From Kalaharituber pfeilii (Eukaryota; Ascomycota; Pezizomycetes; Pezizales; Pezizaceae), in contig WHUZ01000185.1 in NCBI GenBank assembly GCA_015179045.1, positions 1 to 43,343 of the forward strand: 43,343 bases of DNA. The letters are read 5' to 3'. Below are positions 9,624-20,584 of the stretch, in pieces. The notes below the pieces were generated by a model. The model saw only the letters and a list, made by a program, of their open reading frames with translations. It was not told where the DNA came from and did not search any database. The translations under genes were made by a program, and so were the position numbers. Numbering within the stretch: the stretch's first letter is position 1; the number at the start of each line of letters is the position of its first letter.

Positions 9624-10886
9624 CTACACCACCCCCCACTGCATGCCGAAATTCGCGGACCCCTTCTTCAACTTTACACCCACCCCGGGCGCCTCCCCTT
9701 CCCACTGCGACGTGCTCGCCCGCGTTAACCTCCTGTCGGCTCCGCTGCCGCCCCACTCGTTGTCTAGATCGTCCTCCCCGCCCCCTGCCTCGTCCTCCTC
9801 GTCGTCATCGCCGTACCGTGAACTCGACTTGTACCCGAGCGCGGCTATCGCCTGCGCCAGCAGGTCCTGGTCCGGCAGCGATTCGAGCTCGGCGACGGTC
9901 AGGCGACGGTTCGGGGTTTGTCCGCGCGCTTTGTAGGGCTTTGCGGCGCGATGAGCGGCAGGCTCGTCCAGGTCGGAGTCCGAGTCGTCTCCGGCGAAAG
10001 GGTTGGGGTTCTTCGACAGCGCGGATTCGAAGGCGGCGGCGAGGGAGAAGGCGGCGGTCGCGCGGAGGGCGGTTGGGGATGGGGCGACGGGTGGGGGCCC
10101 CGCGGAGGTGTCGAGAGGGTCGATGTTGTCGTCGTATGCAGGGCCGGGTTTTTCGTCGTCCTTCTCCGCGGGCGCGGGGGTCGTGGCGACGGAGATGTAT
10201 CGTAGCTGCGGTTGCAGCTGGGGCTGCGGCGGCGCAGCGGTCCCGGTTGACAGTAATAGTGCATCGAATGAGCTTACCTTGGGCTTGAGTCTCAGCGGGA
10301 TGTCCTCCTCTTGCTCCGTATCGTCGTCGTCCTCGCCGCTGAACCTACCCTTGCCTCCTCTTGCCGGCGGCACCCCAGTCGGTACAGGCCCCCTCGGCAC
10401 CGCGGCAGCGGCAACGGGGGGAGGGGCCCATGGCGCGGTATTTGAGGTCCCGTACGACGGCGGCGACCACGGCGCCCACGGCTGGCCTCCTCCGCTACTT
10501 CCTCCTGCAGCGCCCATTCCGAACCCGTAATTCAGTCGCGTGGGCATGCCACCAGCCCCTGCGGGCCCCGCTCCACCCCCACTTGAGCCCTGCGGGTTGC
10601 TCAAGCCCCAGAGCAGCCGGTCCATGTTGGAGTTTATTGGGCGAAGGCGGAGAGGGATGTCGTAAGGGTCGCTGCCGTCATCGTCGTCGTCGCCGCTGCC
10701 GCACGTGGGGTCGCCGGGGAAGACGCGGGTCGGGCGGGAGCGGGCGTGAGGTGGGACGCCGAACCCAGGGATTGCGGGGCGGGAGGCGCTGGCGAAGCGG
10801 GTGCCTGCGCCAGAATTGAACGACATGGTAGAAACTGCGGAAATGCCACAGGGGGGGTCGGATTTTATGGTTTGGAAGCCCGCCAC
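9624..10886 (-). CDS. Acidic low-complexity protein with duplicated DIPLRL motif, unknown function
   Basis: One uninterrupted frame encodes 420 residues, or 400 if translation starts at the second ATG (10826, MSFNSGAG). It is rich in Gly, Pro, Ala and Asp and has no recognised domain, signal peptide or membrane segment. Two segments share the layout 'acidic tract + DIPLRL[RK]P + S/N-x-x-D-x-L-L': DIPLRLRPINSNMDRLLWG preceded by GDDDDDGSDPY, and DIPLRLKPKVSSFDALLLS preceded by GEDDDDTEQEE. The C-terminal third carries TPNRRLTVAELESLPDQDLL, which may form a helix, more acidic tracts, and ends FGMQWGVV. Most of it looks disordered. A GTAAGC at the second motif could be read as a donor, but splicing there would destroy the repeat, so I keep one exon. 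The function is unknown. Confidence 0.65.
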   Translation of the reverse strand: MAGFQTIKSDPPCGISAVSTMSFNSGAGTRFASASRPAIPGFGVPPHARSRPTRVFPGDPTCGSGDDDDDGSDPYDIPLRLRPINSNMDRLLWGLSNPQGSSGGGAGPAGAGGMPTRLNYGFGMGAAGGSSGGGQPWAPWSPPSYGTSNTAPWAPPPVAAAAVPRGPVPTGVPPARGGKGRFSGEDDDDTEQEEDIPLRLKPKVSSFDALLLSTGTAAPPQPQLQPQLRYISVATTPAPAEKDDEKPGPAYDDNIDPLDTSAGPPPVAPSPTALRATAAFSLAAAFESALSKNPNPFAGDDSDSDLDEPAAHRAAKPYKARGQTPNRRLTVAELESLPDQDLLAQAIAALGYKSSSRYGDDDEEDEAGGGEDDLDNEWGGSGADRRLTRASTSQWEGEAPGVGVKLKKGSANFGMQWGVV

Positions 10887-10956
10887 GCCTCGGAAGTGAG
10901 ATGCGGGTTGGGTTCCTGAGTTGCTTTCAATTTGTGGGATCGCAGCCGGGTGTGTC

Positions 10957-11019
10957 GTCAGATGTCAGACGTCAGACGTCAGATGTCGGGTGTCAGGTGC
11001 CAGGTGGTCAGGTGTCGGC
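10957..11019. repeat. Heptamer tandem repeat GTCAGAY
   Basis: About nine units of seven bases: GTCAGAT, GTCAGAC, GTCAGAC, GTCAGAT, GTCGGGT, GTCAGGT, GCCAGGT, then one extra G, GTCAGGT, GTCGGCC. The period is clear on the left and decays to the right. It lies 70-130 bp upstream of the minus-strand gene ending at 10886, in its presumed promoter. Confidence 0.8.
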
Positions 11020-11164
11020 CGTTCGACGTTAGCGTGTCGGGCCAAAGTGCGGTGCTAGCCTAGCCACTCGAGCTCAGAGATCTGTGTTTGCGGGGAATAA
11101 AATGCTTCTGGCGTCAGTTCTTGTTTTAGTGTCGGCGTTTTTTTGCGCGTAATCGAGATCGCGA

Positions 11165-11275
11165 AAATGCGGAGAAGCGAGCGAGGCAAAGGGGAAGGGA
11201 GCAACGGGAGGAAAGGGAAGCGAGGGGAGGGGAAGGGAAGGGAGGCAAGGGAGCGCAGGGGGACAGCAAGGGGAA
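11165..11275. repeat. Purine-rich tract upstream of the 10.9-kb gene
   Basis: The plus strand is nearly all G and A, dominated by GGGAAGGGA and GAGGGGA units. Such tracts are common in fungal promoters as CT-rich stretches on the coding strand, here the minus strand, upstream of the gene starting at 10886. Confidence 0.5.
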
Positions 11276-11285
11276 CTAACTGCAA

Positions 11286-13143
11286 TTGAAAACGAGAGGA
11301 GGGTGGAAGGCGTGCCGTGCCGTTGCTGGTCGGTGGTGGGTGGCAGTTGCGCAGGACGAGTCGAGGAAGGGCGGCGCAAGCGGACTATAGCAGCACAATG
11401 CAACGAAAGTGACGTGGGTTCTCGTCGGCTATATGGTGCCCTGTTGGTGTCACAGGTGGTCTGCGCTGCTGGCAATGTCGCAACTAGGAAAACACAGATT
11501 TATCCGCAACCCAGAAGAGCAACTCTCTCGAGAATGTGGACTTGTGATTCGAACCAGTTGGGAGCGCAAATATCATAGCCTGCACGTGGACACTTGGGAA
11601 GTGTGAGGCGCCGATATCTGGGGAGTATGAGAGGGTTGGCAATGGATGGCGCAACAGATGCAGTAGATCTATAAGTGGTTGGACACGCTGATGGGCTCTG
11701 CTCACAACTTGTTTTGTTCCGCGAACCGCTGACAGCGCCTAGCCGTTTTCGTGACGAAGGGTCCTGAGCTGTGGTGGCGGTGAGCTTATGGATTGGATCG
11801 ATCACGACAGTGAGTTGATGCGAGCGAGGAGGGTTTGGCGCCAGCGATTTTGGGAAGGGAGACGAAGCTGGAGGGTTGACTGATGATTCCCTCACGTTAA
11901 ATCCATTCGAGTCCAAGTCGCAATGGGGTACCAGGTACAAGCGATTGATGTATCGGGAGAGCGAGAGAAAATTACTAAATCCCGGACCGGAAGAATACTG
12001 TACTATATATCTGTTAGGGGCGTATTGTTCTGGAAATGTTCTACGGTAGGAAGCGTGCAGAGCCGAAAATTAAAATACCAGATCCAGGGCGAAGGGAGTA
12101 TGTAGAGCGTTGATAACGATAAGGATAAGGATAAAGACTAGCGTCACCGCCTGTGCTGTGACGCCACGCTTGTGATTGGCCGCGGTGGTGCCCAAACCAA
12201 ACAATGCCAGCAATTGAGACGTGCAGCCGGTATGATGCCCCTCACAGATATAAAAGCTAACTTAGTTAGCCCGTGATTTGGTGTGCTGTAATTTCCTATT
12301 TAGTGTAGTTACCCCTGCGTTGTCCTGTTTGTGCGCCTCTGTGGGAAATATTCAAGTTACGATTAAAAAGTTTGTGAAAAAATTTAATATAGGTAAGTGA
12401 CAGGAGGGAAAAAAAAAAAATTCGCTGCGCTGGAAGGGGATCGAAGCTTCGCGGGATAGATTATTGTCGATTTATATGTGGGCCAAAAAAGCTGCTGTGA
12501 AATTTTGTGAGGCGAGCGAGCGAGCGCGCGTGGTCCCTGGGGTACTTTGAGTGGGAATAACTTGTCTATGGGTAAAGGAAGTATTGATAGGGGTGACTGA
12601 AGTTTATAGTACGTGATAATGCAAGCGGCGTCAGGAAGTGGAGCCCTGAAAATTTGACGGGGCGATACTAATGCCGACTTGGGTGATAATGTGGAGTGAT
12701 GTCAAGGCTGCGCAGCCTTGTGATGATGCCTATACTATACCGTGAGCGACGAATTTGCTGATTCGGAATGGAATTGCGGGAACAGGCTTGTGATAGCACG
12801 CGAAGGTTTGACAACGGGTACCAAAAGCACTTCTGTCACAAGCAACTAAAAGCCCTAGTTGCAAAGTTGAAAAGTTTAGAAAATGTTGGGCTTCCTGCGG
12901 TGTACGAGTACTTGTACCAAATCATCTTGGAAATCAATATTGTGCAGAATATGCATACGAAAGAAGGTTCTTGGCCGCAATCGTTACATACTCGTACAAT
13001 ACAAAGCTACCGCGCGAGGCGACGGTGACATGACAGGTATACAAAAGAGAATAAAGACCACGATGCTGAAACAAGACACGAAAAAAAAAAAGAACAGCGT
13101 AAAGGAAATGTGAGTGGAATGGGGGAGGCATGCGAGTACTTAC
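11286..13143. other. Intergenic, no gene recognised
   Basis: Only short unsupported open frames occur. Small structures include a perfect inverted repeat GCTAACT-T-AGTTAGC at 12256-12270 just downstream of a TATAAAA-like stretch, and a run of GATAAGGATAAGGATAAAG near 12118-12137. Confidence 0.4.
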
Positions 13144-13320
13144 CGCTTGAGTCTTGCGACCACCGGGGAAAATCCGCAATAGGAGTATCCTGTGAGGTTC
13201 TCCAATTGGCGCCCCACTGAAAGCCTTGCGATCGGGATGATGCCGGTGATGTCGGTGATGTGGGTTCAATTTGGGGTTCAGTTGTTGGCTGCTTGTGACT
13301 GGGGGATCGGAGGTCAGGAA
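13144..13320 (-). other. Possible exon ending in a consensus donor
   Basis: The minus-strand frame reads PDLRSPSHKQPTTEPQIEP, then SSRSQGFQWGANWRTSQD and TPIADFPRWSQDSSG, and stops exactly at GTAAGTACT (intron start 13143). The upstream edge has a possible TAG acceptor near 13320. The composition looks protein-like but I could not find convincing neighbouring exons. It may be an exon of an unannotated gene, a 5' leader exon, or chance. Confidence 0.25.
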
Positions 13321-13329
13321 CTAGACGGG

Positions 13330-16300
13330 AGAGGTAAAGTTTAGAGGTTCCGATCGAAGGAAGGTTTCGTTCGTTGGCGACAAGGCTGGCTGGCCGGATA
13401 CGCAATTGGACCGTGTGAGCCGAGATGTCAGGCTGATGTGTCTGGCGAGACGTGGAACGATGTTAGCAGTTTGACAGATGGAAAAGAAAGGGAAGCACGA
13501 GACAGGGTAAAATCTGGTATTAAAAAAGTAAAGAGGAGAAAAAGGAATCAAGGAACAATAAGATAGCGGCAAAGGGCGGGACGGTACCGTACCCGCAAAT
13601 CGTGTGGTTATAGTTTAGTGACAGGAGTATTTCTGGTGAAAGGGTAGTATCGGCACTCTCGGCACCGGTGAAGGAAGAAGGAACTTGGTCTGGTTTGCAA
13701 GAATGGACCTTGTAGATATCTTTTTTCTTTCCTTTCGAGATTTTTTCTTTTTCCCTTTTTCTTCTTTTTTTTTTTTTTTCTTTCTCTTGTGCTGCGTCCT
13801 GCGATGCCCTGGTGATGATACTGAATTGCTTCTTTGCTTAAGCTAGTACGCAATCTGGAATTCTTCTAGATAACCGGAGGATTGATTGGAGGAGTGGGGT
13901 TGGAAAGGATAGGATAGTTTTTATGTGGTCGAGATTGGAATATATTTACAGTTTCGATTTTTTTGCTTTAGTGCGGAGACTAATATTTTCCTTGGGTCCT
14001 AGGTTTTTGCGCGATTACTGTAGATGGTGGGGAAGCAATCTTGTGAAGGTGAAGGGGTTACATTGACGAAGAGGGGCATGTATCATGAAACTCACTCACA
14101 GTTCGCCCGAAGAAATGGTTCCCGAGCTAAATGACGAATTGGGGAGTCAGCACCCCTGGTCCCTTGTGACACGAACAATCGTTCCGAGCCGAGGGCTGAA
14201 GCGGGTACCCATGGGAGAAGTCGGGAGGAGGCTTTGGAAGTACGCTGAGAGTTGTAACTTAGATATGTCAAAGGCATATACTTTGTGGCGGGAAGTGCTG
14301 GCCCCCATGGGAAGAACACGGCAAAATTTGCAAAGCGGGAGTTTACTGTGTCGCCAGTGCCCACGAATCGTGGGAATCGATTTGAGGCTGCTATGGATTT
14401 TTTGTCACTACATTGCTCAAGGGCCGTTCTGTACAGTGCGGTGATTGAGTGGAAAAATATCATGTACTTTCTTAATTACCCATGTTAATTTTCTGGAGGG
14501 TGCAAAGATCGAACAAAACAGGCATGAGGGCCGTGATGCCAATGAGGGGTGTGGTAAAAGCATAACCTGATGCATTTGATATTCCATGGATTGATACATG
14601 GATATATCACAATCTTGTACTCGGAAAATTCATGGGACATGGTGATTTGTATACATGCGCATATTTTGAATTAATGAAAATGCAATATTTGTGAGTGATC
14701 GTCTGCAAGCTGCGCTTCACTTTACAGAATTGCTCCCCTGCGTTGATCTGAGGGGGTTCGAGATGAGGAGAGAAGTGGGTTTTTTTTTTTTTTTTTTTTT
14801 GCGAGGAGGGATGAAATATGCTCAGTTTATTGGACTTGGGTATTGGGGTAGCGGACATGAACAGTGGTTTACTTCAGTCGCTAATAGTGTTTTTCGCAAC
14901 GCTAAGGTGTGACATATCCAGAACGAAAATATACCGTGAGGTATAAAACGAAAAGAAATCTAAAAACGAAAATATCCAGATTGATGGTTAAATAGTCATG
15001 GGATTGAATGTCATCCCGAAAATTTTAAAGTTGACACCCTTCAGGCGCTGGTGCCAAGTGGGGCTGCAAAGTTCTCGAATAAGTGTTGCAGCGGTGATTA
15101 TGGTGTGGTCACAGGCTTGTGCTGGGATAGGCGAATGCGGAGCAGGAGGTGAACATGAGATTTAGTATTCATGCGGGACATTTTGTGTTCCCATGATGTT
15201 TGGGGCCTGGTGTGCGTGTGCGCGGAGGTCTGGTTAACTTAATCGAAGGACAACGCAGCGCTAATGTCCGGGAGCCGCATTGGAGATAGTCGAATTTTGA
15301 TATTCTTTCGATGTTGAATTCATCCATATTTGAGCAAAATGCTATTAAGCCTATTAGCCTATTTCCCTTCCCTTGCTTGTCGAGTGTTAGCTTTTGACAT
15401 TCTTGGCATATTTCAATGGCATTCTGGCTCCAGAGCTTGCGGGGTAAAACATCTAGGCAACAATGCACAACGCCTGATCAGCACGTCGCCTTCCAAAATG
15501 CTTACCCCACATTCTCGGCTGTGCAGTCCTGTCCCAAGTGTTGAACTCGAGGGTGACTCAATTTTTGCGTGCTAGGCTCCATAGAGTATTCACACCGGTC
15601 TCTAGCTCAGTGGAACGCAGCGGATGACTTCGCTGTTCTAACTGCCGATGGGCTTATAGGCATGGAGTAGCATAGGCTTATCTTTAGCTCTGGTGTCCCC
15701 ATAATTGGTATGGTGATGTGCATCAATAAGGGACCCGTGTCAGCCGAAATTATGGGCTTAAAGTTGAGACTCTTCCTTGTCACCCAACCAGATCTGATTG
15801 AAGTGTAAACCCCATAGATAAGTACTATTTCGTCTGCTCTACAACTTGATGATATCCGATTTAAAAAATATGAAGGCGTTGCTGAGTTATAGGATTTTGA
15901 AAACCTTATACTTTGTATGAGAAGCCCTTGAAATGTAAAATGCCAAAGTAGCCAAGAATTTAGAATTAGTACTAGTGTAAGTCAAATTCTAACTAAATAA
16001 GGAAGTGATCTACCTAATCCTCGGTTGTGTACCATCTAGAGATATGCTTCCATAGTACGCAAACATCTATAAAAAAAAGAGATTAATGATAATATCAGAA
16101 ATATGTAACAGGCCTGTAGACCATGTTGATATCTGAGCTCAATAGCAGAAAAGTCCATATCTATTATATTTTCATCAACTCCTGATAAACATTTGTTGCC
16201 ATGCTCAAATCGTGAATCTCCTGTGCATCACGTTGTTCCTCCTTGATCTGACTCAAATTTATCTTCCAAAGATTCTTCACTTTGCTAAATACAATGGAAG

Positions 16301-17550
16301 TATCCACTTTCACTGTAACTGATATTTTTTACTTCCTGCTAGCAGCAGAGCGCAGGCAAGGTCTTCTTCACTTAGTAGGACGAGGCATTTGGCATAGATG
16401 AGGCCATCATGTTCTACAGAACTAGTCTCTCTATAGAGAACAAGTAAGTAGAATATGCTCACTCTTAGGAACTTCGCTCAAGTTGTTCGATGTCAAAAAA
16501 CAGGTTCGTTATAGGGATATGTGGTACTGAATTTGCGAAGTTGTGGGCTCAGGGGCTAGCAGGCGACAACAGTACAAGGGGAACAAGACAATTTTTGTCA
16601 TATTAGTCAGCAAGCGGGCGAATGTAACAACTGGTGATGCACATCACCATATCGATAAAAAGCTACATTCCTATGAAACAGGGGTGAAAAAACATGTAAA
16701 GATCGGGGTGGTTTCACAATCAAAGTGGTTCGCGGGACAGAGCCTGCACCGAAGATGACAGTATGAGTGGGATGGCTTTTGCAATTGCGAATGTGGATGT
16801 TCTAAATTGTGTGCACTGGTGTACGATGTAAGAGATTTGCTGATTACTCGGAGCTCCCATGACATGAACCTTATGTAGCACGGCATACATAAAAGCTTGT
16901 CAAGTGCTGACAGTCTTAAATTCCTTTTTCTCCTACATATGCCGATCCTATCATCTGCCAATCACAACTAATCTCGCCTGAATATGCCACAAAAAAACAA
17001 ACATGGGATGTCGCTGACCTTGTTTCTGTCAGATATGTATGCAGGGTTCTGCAACAGAGTGGCATGTGAATGGCTTGGCGCAAGCGAATGTCGAAGGGAC
17101 AGATCGACGCGAAAATTGTGGGACAAGGATGATCACGTGTGTGGTTGAGACGTTATCACAAGCAAGTCTGCGGCGGCATGAGTATCATACAGGTACAGTT
17201 TGGAAGGTTGGCGTTAAATATAACGGGCAGGGAATTTTGAAAATCGGCTGGCTGAGAAACGGGGGATGATCAGAGAAGATCATCTGGTGATCATCAGAAC
17301 AGTGAAACGCTGCGGAACTGTGACGGCATGGTGATTAACGTGCGGTTGGATAATTGAGCGTTTTGTGAAGTTGTATGTTGGTATGTGAGCAGCATATCTT
17401 TGCCTGAGTACTATGTACTCGCATGTCAGTGGACATATTTGTACAACTGTGGACTAGCTTCGGCGTGAGTTTGTTGTTTGTTACTATGTGAATTAGGAAA
17501 AGGGACATGTATTCCGGACCACCAACAGAACTTTGCTTGAGCAACAGGTT
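13330..17550. other. Long stretch without supported genes
   Basis: I see no recognisable protein, RNA gene or element. A 120-codon plus-strand frame at 14085-14444 is opposed by an equally long minus frame and has no domain. T-rich runs lie at about 13735-13787 and 14780-14800 (21 T) without the retroposon hairpin. A tRNA A-box-like string at 15602-15612 has no matching B box. Confidence 0.45.
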
Positions 17551-17595
17551 CTTTTTGACGTAACCCCGCTTATCGCAGTTCGCTACGGCAGGGCA
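17551..17595 (-). mobile_element. Older tiny hairpin retroposon copy
   Basis: On the minus strand it reads TGCCCTGCCGTAGCGAACTG, then CGATAAGCGGGGTTACGTC and a short A5. It is a diverged relative of the copy next to it (17609-17665), sharing the TGCCCTGCC start and the GCGGGGTTACGT end. Its own target duplication is no longer visible. The newer copy inserted immediately at its 5' end. Confidence 0.6.
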
Positions 17596-17608
17596 GGCAG
17601 GGACAATC

Positions 17609-17665
17609 TTTTTTTTTTTTTAATATCACGTGACCCCGCATGCAGCTATTCGCCATGGCAGGGCA
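17609..17665 (-). mobile_element. Tiny hairpin retroposon, 57 bp, perfect 13-bp target duplication
   Basis: On the minus strand the body is TGCCCTGCCATGGCGAATAG, then CTGCATGCGGGGTCACGTG, then ATATT plus an A-tail (T run at 17609-17621). The flanking repeat GGCAGGGACAATC is perfect (17596-17608 and 17666-17678). Because the older copy lies directly beside it, the identity between the two sides extends a further 9 bp (GGCAGGGCA), which is simply the shared 5' end of both copies. Confidence 0.75.
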
Positions 17666-17991
17666 GGCAGGGACAATCAAATACGGGCTATGTTACATGT
17701 ACAGTACCCCATAAAGAAAAAGGTGAATGGGCAGCAGTAACAGGCAGTGGTACTGCCGCACTCGTGCTGATCGGACTAATTATGTTTCACAAGATCAGCG
17801 TGGCGACATTAAGATGAAACTTCACTTCTGTAATCTCTAGTACAGATTTCGAACCACTCGTACTGTATCAGCTGACCAGCCCCAAAATTGGGACTATGCT
17901 GACGTTGGATATTAGTTGTACTGCATGAATCAATCGTGCAACGGAGTATTCACCTTATTTCAACCTCTAATACTGGATCAAGTGCGCCACT

Positions 17992-18051
17992 CGCCCTGCC
18001 ATGGCGAGCAGCTGCAAGCGGGGTCACGTGAAATAAAAAAAAAAAAAAAAG
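17992..18051 (+). mobile_element. Tiny hairpin retroposon, 60 bp
   Basis: The body starts CGCCCTGCCATGGCGAGCAG, ends GCAAGCGGGGTCACGTGAAAT and runs into about 16 A. It is flanked by a perfect 8-bp repeat GCGCCACT (17984-17991 and 18052-18059). Its 5' end matches the other short copies. Confidence 0.75.
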
Positions 18052-18091
18052 GCGCCACTTACGATGATCAAGGTTAGCAAGGTAGTCGATT

Positions 18092-18181
18092 TTTTGCTCT
18101 CTCTCTCTCTCTCTTTTTTTCTTTCTTTCTTTTTTCCCTAAATATATCACATCACCCTGCAGCTGTTCGCCATGGTGGGCA
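18092..18181 (-). mobile_element. Tiny hairpin retroposon with pyrimidine-rich tail
   Basis: On the minus strand the body starts TGCCCACCATGGCGAACAGC, continues to TGCAGGGTGATGTGATATA, and its tail has become (AAAG)n and (GA)n microsatellite. The flanks give an imperfect repeat, GGTAGTCGATT (18081-18091) and GGCAGTCAATT (18182-18192). It is an older copy of the same family. Confidence 0.6.
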
Positions 18182-18192
18182 GGCAGTCAATT

Positions 18193-18938
18193 AATAGAGT
18201 TCGAATAGTTACCCAAAATAAGATCAGCAGGTGAAGTAATCAAGTTGTTCAATCAGAGTACAACCACATTAACGCGAGCTTCTCAGAATGATAACAAGGT
18301 ATTTACGTCATGGCTGTGCGGCATCGAGAGACAGCTCAATATGCTTCATCTATCTTGCCTTGTCAGATCAGCGACCAACCAATTTCTTCGACTCCCTTAG
18401 AATGTATATAGAACCTTTTCGCTCAATAACTTTCATTACTACATGTCAGCCCTTACTAGATTAAGCACTCGGCCTAGACAATATCTAGTATAAGAAGTTC
18501 GGCAGTGCATAAGATTGAGAGTGCGGAGGCGTTTGCGTCTTCACAAAATGAAATTGTGATGAATGGCCAACTACAGTGCAGTGCGAACTGTCTGAGGAAA
18601 TTCTCGAGATCGGACAGCCAGGCGCACCGATACGTGCGGTGTCAGCCTTACCTTAGATGTGGATCACCGTAGACAGTCCGTCAGCCGAGCCGCACCATAC
18701 ACATATAGCAATACGGGATCATCTTACGCTGTCCCGAGAGACAGACCGGGCAGTTCGGAGAGTCCGTGCGGACTGCCCGGAGATATTCCGTATAATCTCC
18801 ACTGTTTCCGCTTCGTCCCTTGGACCTAAAAGGACCTCAACGGTCACGACCTACTCTTCCTTCCTCTAGTAACACATGCCTCCGATCGTGCGATAAAATT
18901 TACCGAAGACCCAAAAGGACCCATTTCAGCATAGCTAG
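18193..18938. other. Intergenic, upstream region of the membrane-protein gene
   Basis: No gene is supported. AAAGGACC occurs at about 18827 and AAAAGGACCC at about 18912, in the presumed promoter of the gene at 19111. Confidence 0.4.
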
Positions 18939-18946
18939 TATATAAA
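18939..18946 (+). promoter_or_regulatory. TATA box candidate
   Basis: TATATAAA stands 165 bp upstream of the ATG at 19111, a plausible distance for a fungal core promoter with a leader of about 130 nt. The call rests on the motif and position alone. Confidence 0.4.
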
Positions 18947-19110
18947 CGGCCATTGGGTATTCATACCTCTTGTGTTTTATTGCTTGAGTTCCAGTTTCAA
19001 CCCGATCTTGTACGACTAGAACGCGTATGCGAATTTTGGCGAACAGATCCACAGGACAAATTCATTGAGGCCTAAAGGAGCTGACAACCCCCCATCACAT
19101 AGGAGGCAAG

Positions 19111-20584
19111 ATGGTACTTGGAGTATGGCAGTTGCTGTCACTAGGCTCGGGACTCCCGGTAGTAGTCTTGAAGCGAATAGACCAAATCGTAACGCCGACG
19201 ATACAGAAATGGGAGAAAGCGTTGAACGACTGTACCTATATTTTGTGGCTCGCATTATTGGTGGTGCTAGGTTCAGTCATTGGAATCTCGATCAGGATGA
19301 CGTTGCATGACTACCACTCTCAACAAGGACAATGCCCCGAGCAACGTGGCATTGCAGATATGTATGGCATTGGGATCCGCATCAGTGTGTATCTCCAACT
19401 GTTCAGGACGGTTACCATTGACCAGCTATATCCAAATCATGCCGCTGCAATGGCTCCAGCGAATATGTGGGTCTTCTTCGCGTTGAACGCCGCCCTATGG
19501 GTAATGCTTTCCGACAGAACCGTGAGTACAGTCGACCAGTATCTTGTCATCGCCTTGGGAAATGGAATTGCAGATGCTGCTATTAGAGGAAATGTTGGTG
19601 ACAGCAGAAGACGAGTAGAACCGGCAGTGATCATTCTTTCACGTCGTGTGGTGATTTTTTCCTGGAGAGTGTCCGTGTTTCTCTTCTGGTGGTATAGACT
19701 ACCTGCTAGTGAGCAAAGAACAAATCAAACACAACGGGATCTTGGGACACCTTGCGGTCCATTCGGCTGGTTATTCACCAAGATGCCACTGTCAACTGGA
19801 ACAGCTTTCTATTTATTCCATCAGGTCTATAGCATGGGAGCTTTGATATATGCTGGCATCTGGATGTTAAATTCCATCTTCACCTTAGGAACACTATACT
19901 GCTTCCTAGTACAACTCCCTCGAAGTCATCAGAAACTCTCAAATCGGACGTGGCTGCTTCTATTGCACTATTCGGTGGTGGTCCCACAGTGTGATCTCAT
20001 CCTGATAATCCGTGGCCCATGCGCTAGCTCCCCCGATACTACATTTGTAAGTTCAATTCTCTGTTAAAAAGGCGGTGTAACTCAAGAAGTTTCATTCTCA
20101 TGTCCGGCTACCCCTTGGTGACAGGCATGCTAACCCTCTATAGAAGCAGCTACTCTCGGGCAATGCCAAGGAGCTGGAGGAACGATGCCTTAGCCATGTG
20201 GTCCACCAGTATTCCCTCTCACGCAGTGTAGTGGACCTTCAGGAACTGCCAAACTGGGAACATCTGCAAAGGGAGCAGAAATTACTCTGTAAGCACAACG
20301 AACAAAGAACCGGCTTGCTCAAGAGCTTTTATGCCATGTCAACCAAGGGAGCGACTATCTTATTTACAATCTTGACTGTCGAAATCACTCTGAAACTGAA
20401 CAAGGTAGTCCAAATCAATGATTTGCTGGCTGTAGGGCAGATAGTGGCCCTGCTGATTGCAGTGGGGGAGTTAGGCACCTTGACTATGAACCTTTGTAGT
20501 GATTATTGTGAAGAAAAGGATAAACAATTGACAACAATGGTACGAATGGCAATCGGAAGAAGGAGACGGGTTTCGACAGTTTGA
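19111..20584 (+). CDS. Fungal polytopic membrane protein with DMYGIGIRISVYLQ motif
   Basis: Two exons, 19111-20046 and 20144-20584, encode 458 residues. The 97-bp intron has a GTAAGT donor, a GCTAAC branch site and a CTATAG acceptor, and joins the frames in phase 0. The product has several hydrophobic segments (about 42-60, 118-134, 180-196, 232-268, 281-300) and near its C-terminus ILFTILTVEITLKLNKV followed by VGQIVALLIAVGELGTL. Residues 83-96 (DMYGIGIRISVYLQ) and the C-terminal 'E-I-T-L-K-x-N ... G-Q-I-V-A-L' block resemble a widespread family of uncharacterised fungal integral membrane proteins. The first exon also holds soluble loops with Cys and a basic stretch (GDSRRRVEP). It is probably an intact single-copy gene of unknown role. 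Confidence in the splice is high because both halves fit one family architecture. Confidence 0.8.

Noticed and set aside
9474..9728. Plus-strand ORF near the CA repeat
   Set aside because: Made of microsatellite and antisense of the 9624-10886 gene; no support.
13321..13572. Upstream exon of a 13-kb gene
   Set aside because: No credible donor/acceptor pair joins it to the possible exon at 13144-13320 in phase.
14085..14463. Protein of about 120 residues on either strand
   Set aside because: Both strands are open over the same stretch, there is no domain, splice signal or codon bias to choose between them, and it lies in a repeat-rich desert.
15600..15675. tRNA gene
   Set aside because: TAGCTCAGTGG resembles a tRNA A box, but there is no GGTTCGANTCC B box at the right distance and no cloverleaf could be built.
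17545..17700. Simple tandem duplication of about 70 bp
   Set aside because: The two copies differ in sequence throughout the body (GTAGCGAACTG versus ATGGCGAATAG) and in tail length, which fits two separate insertions of related elements better than one duplication.
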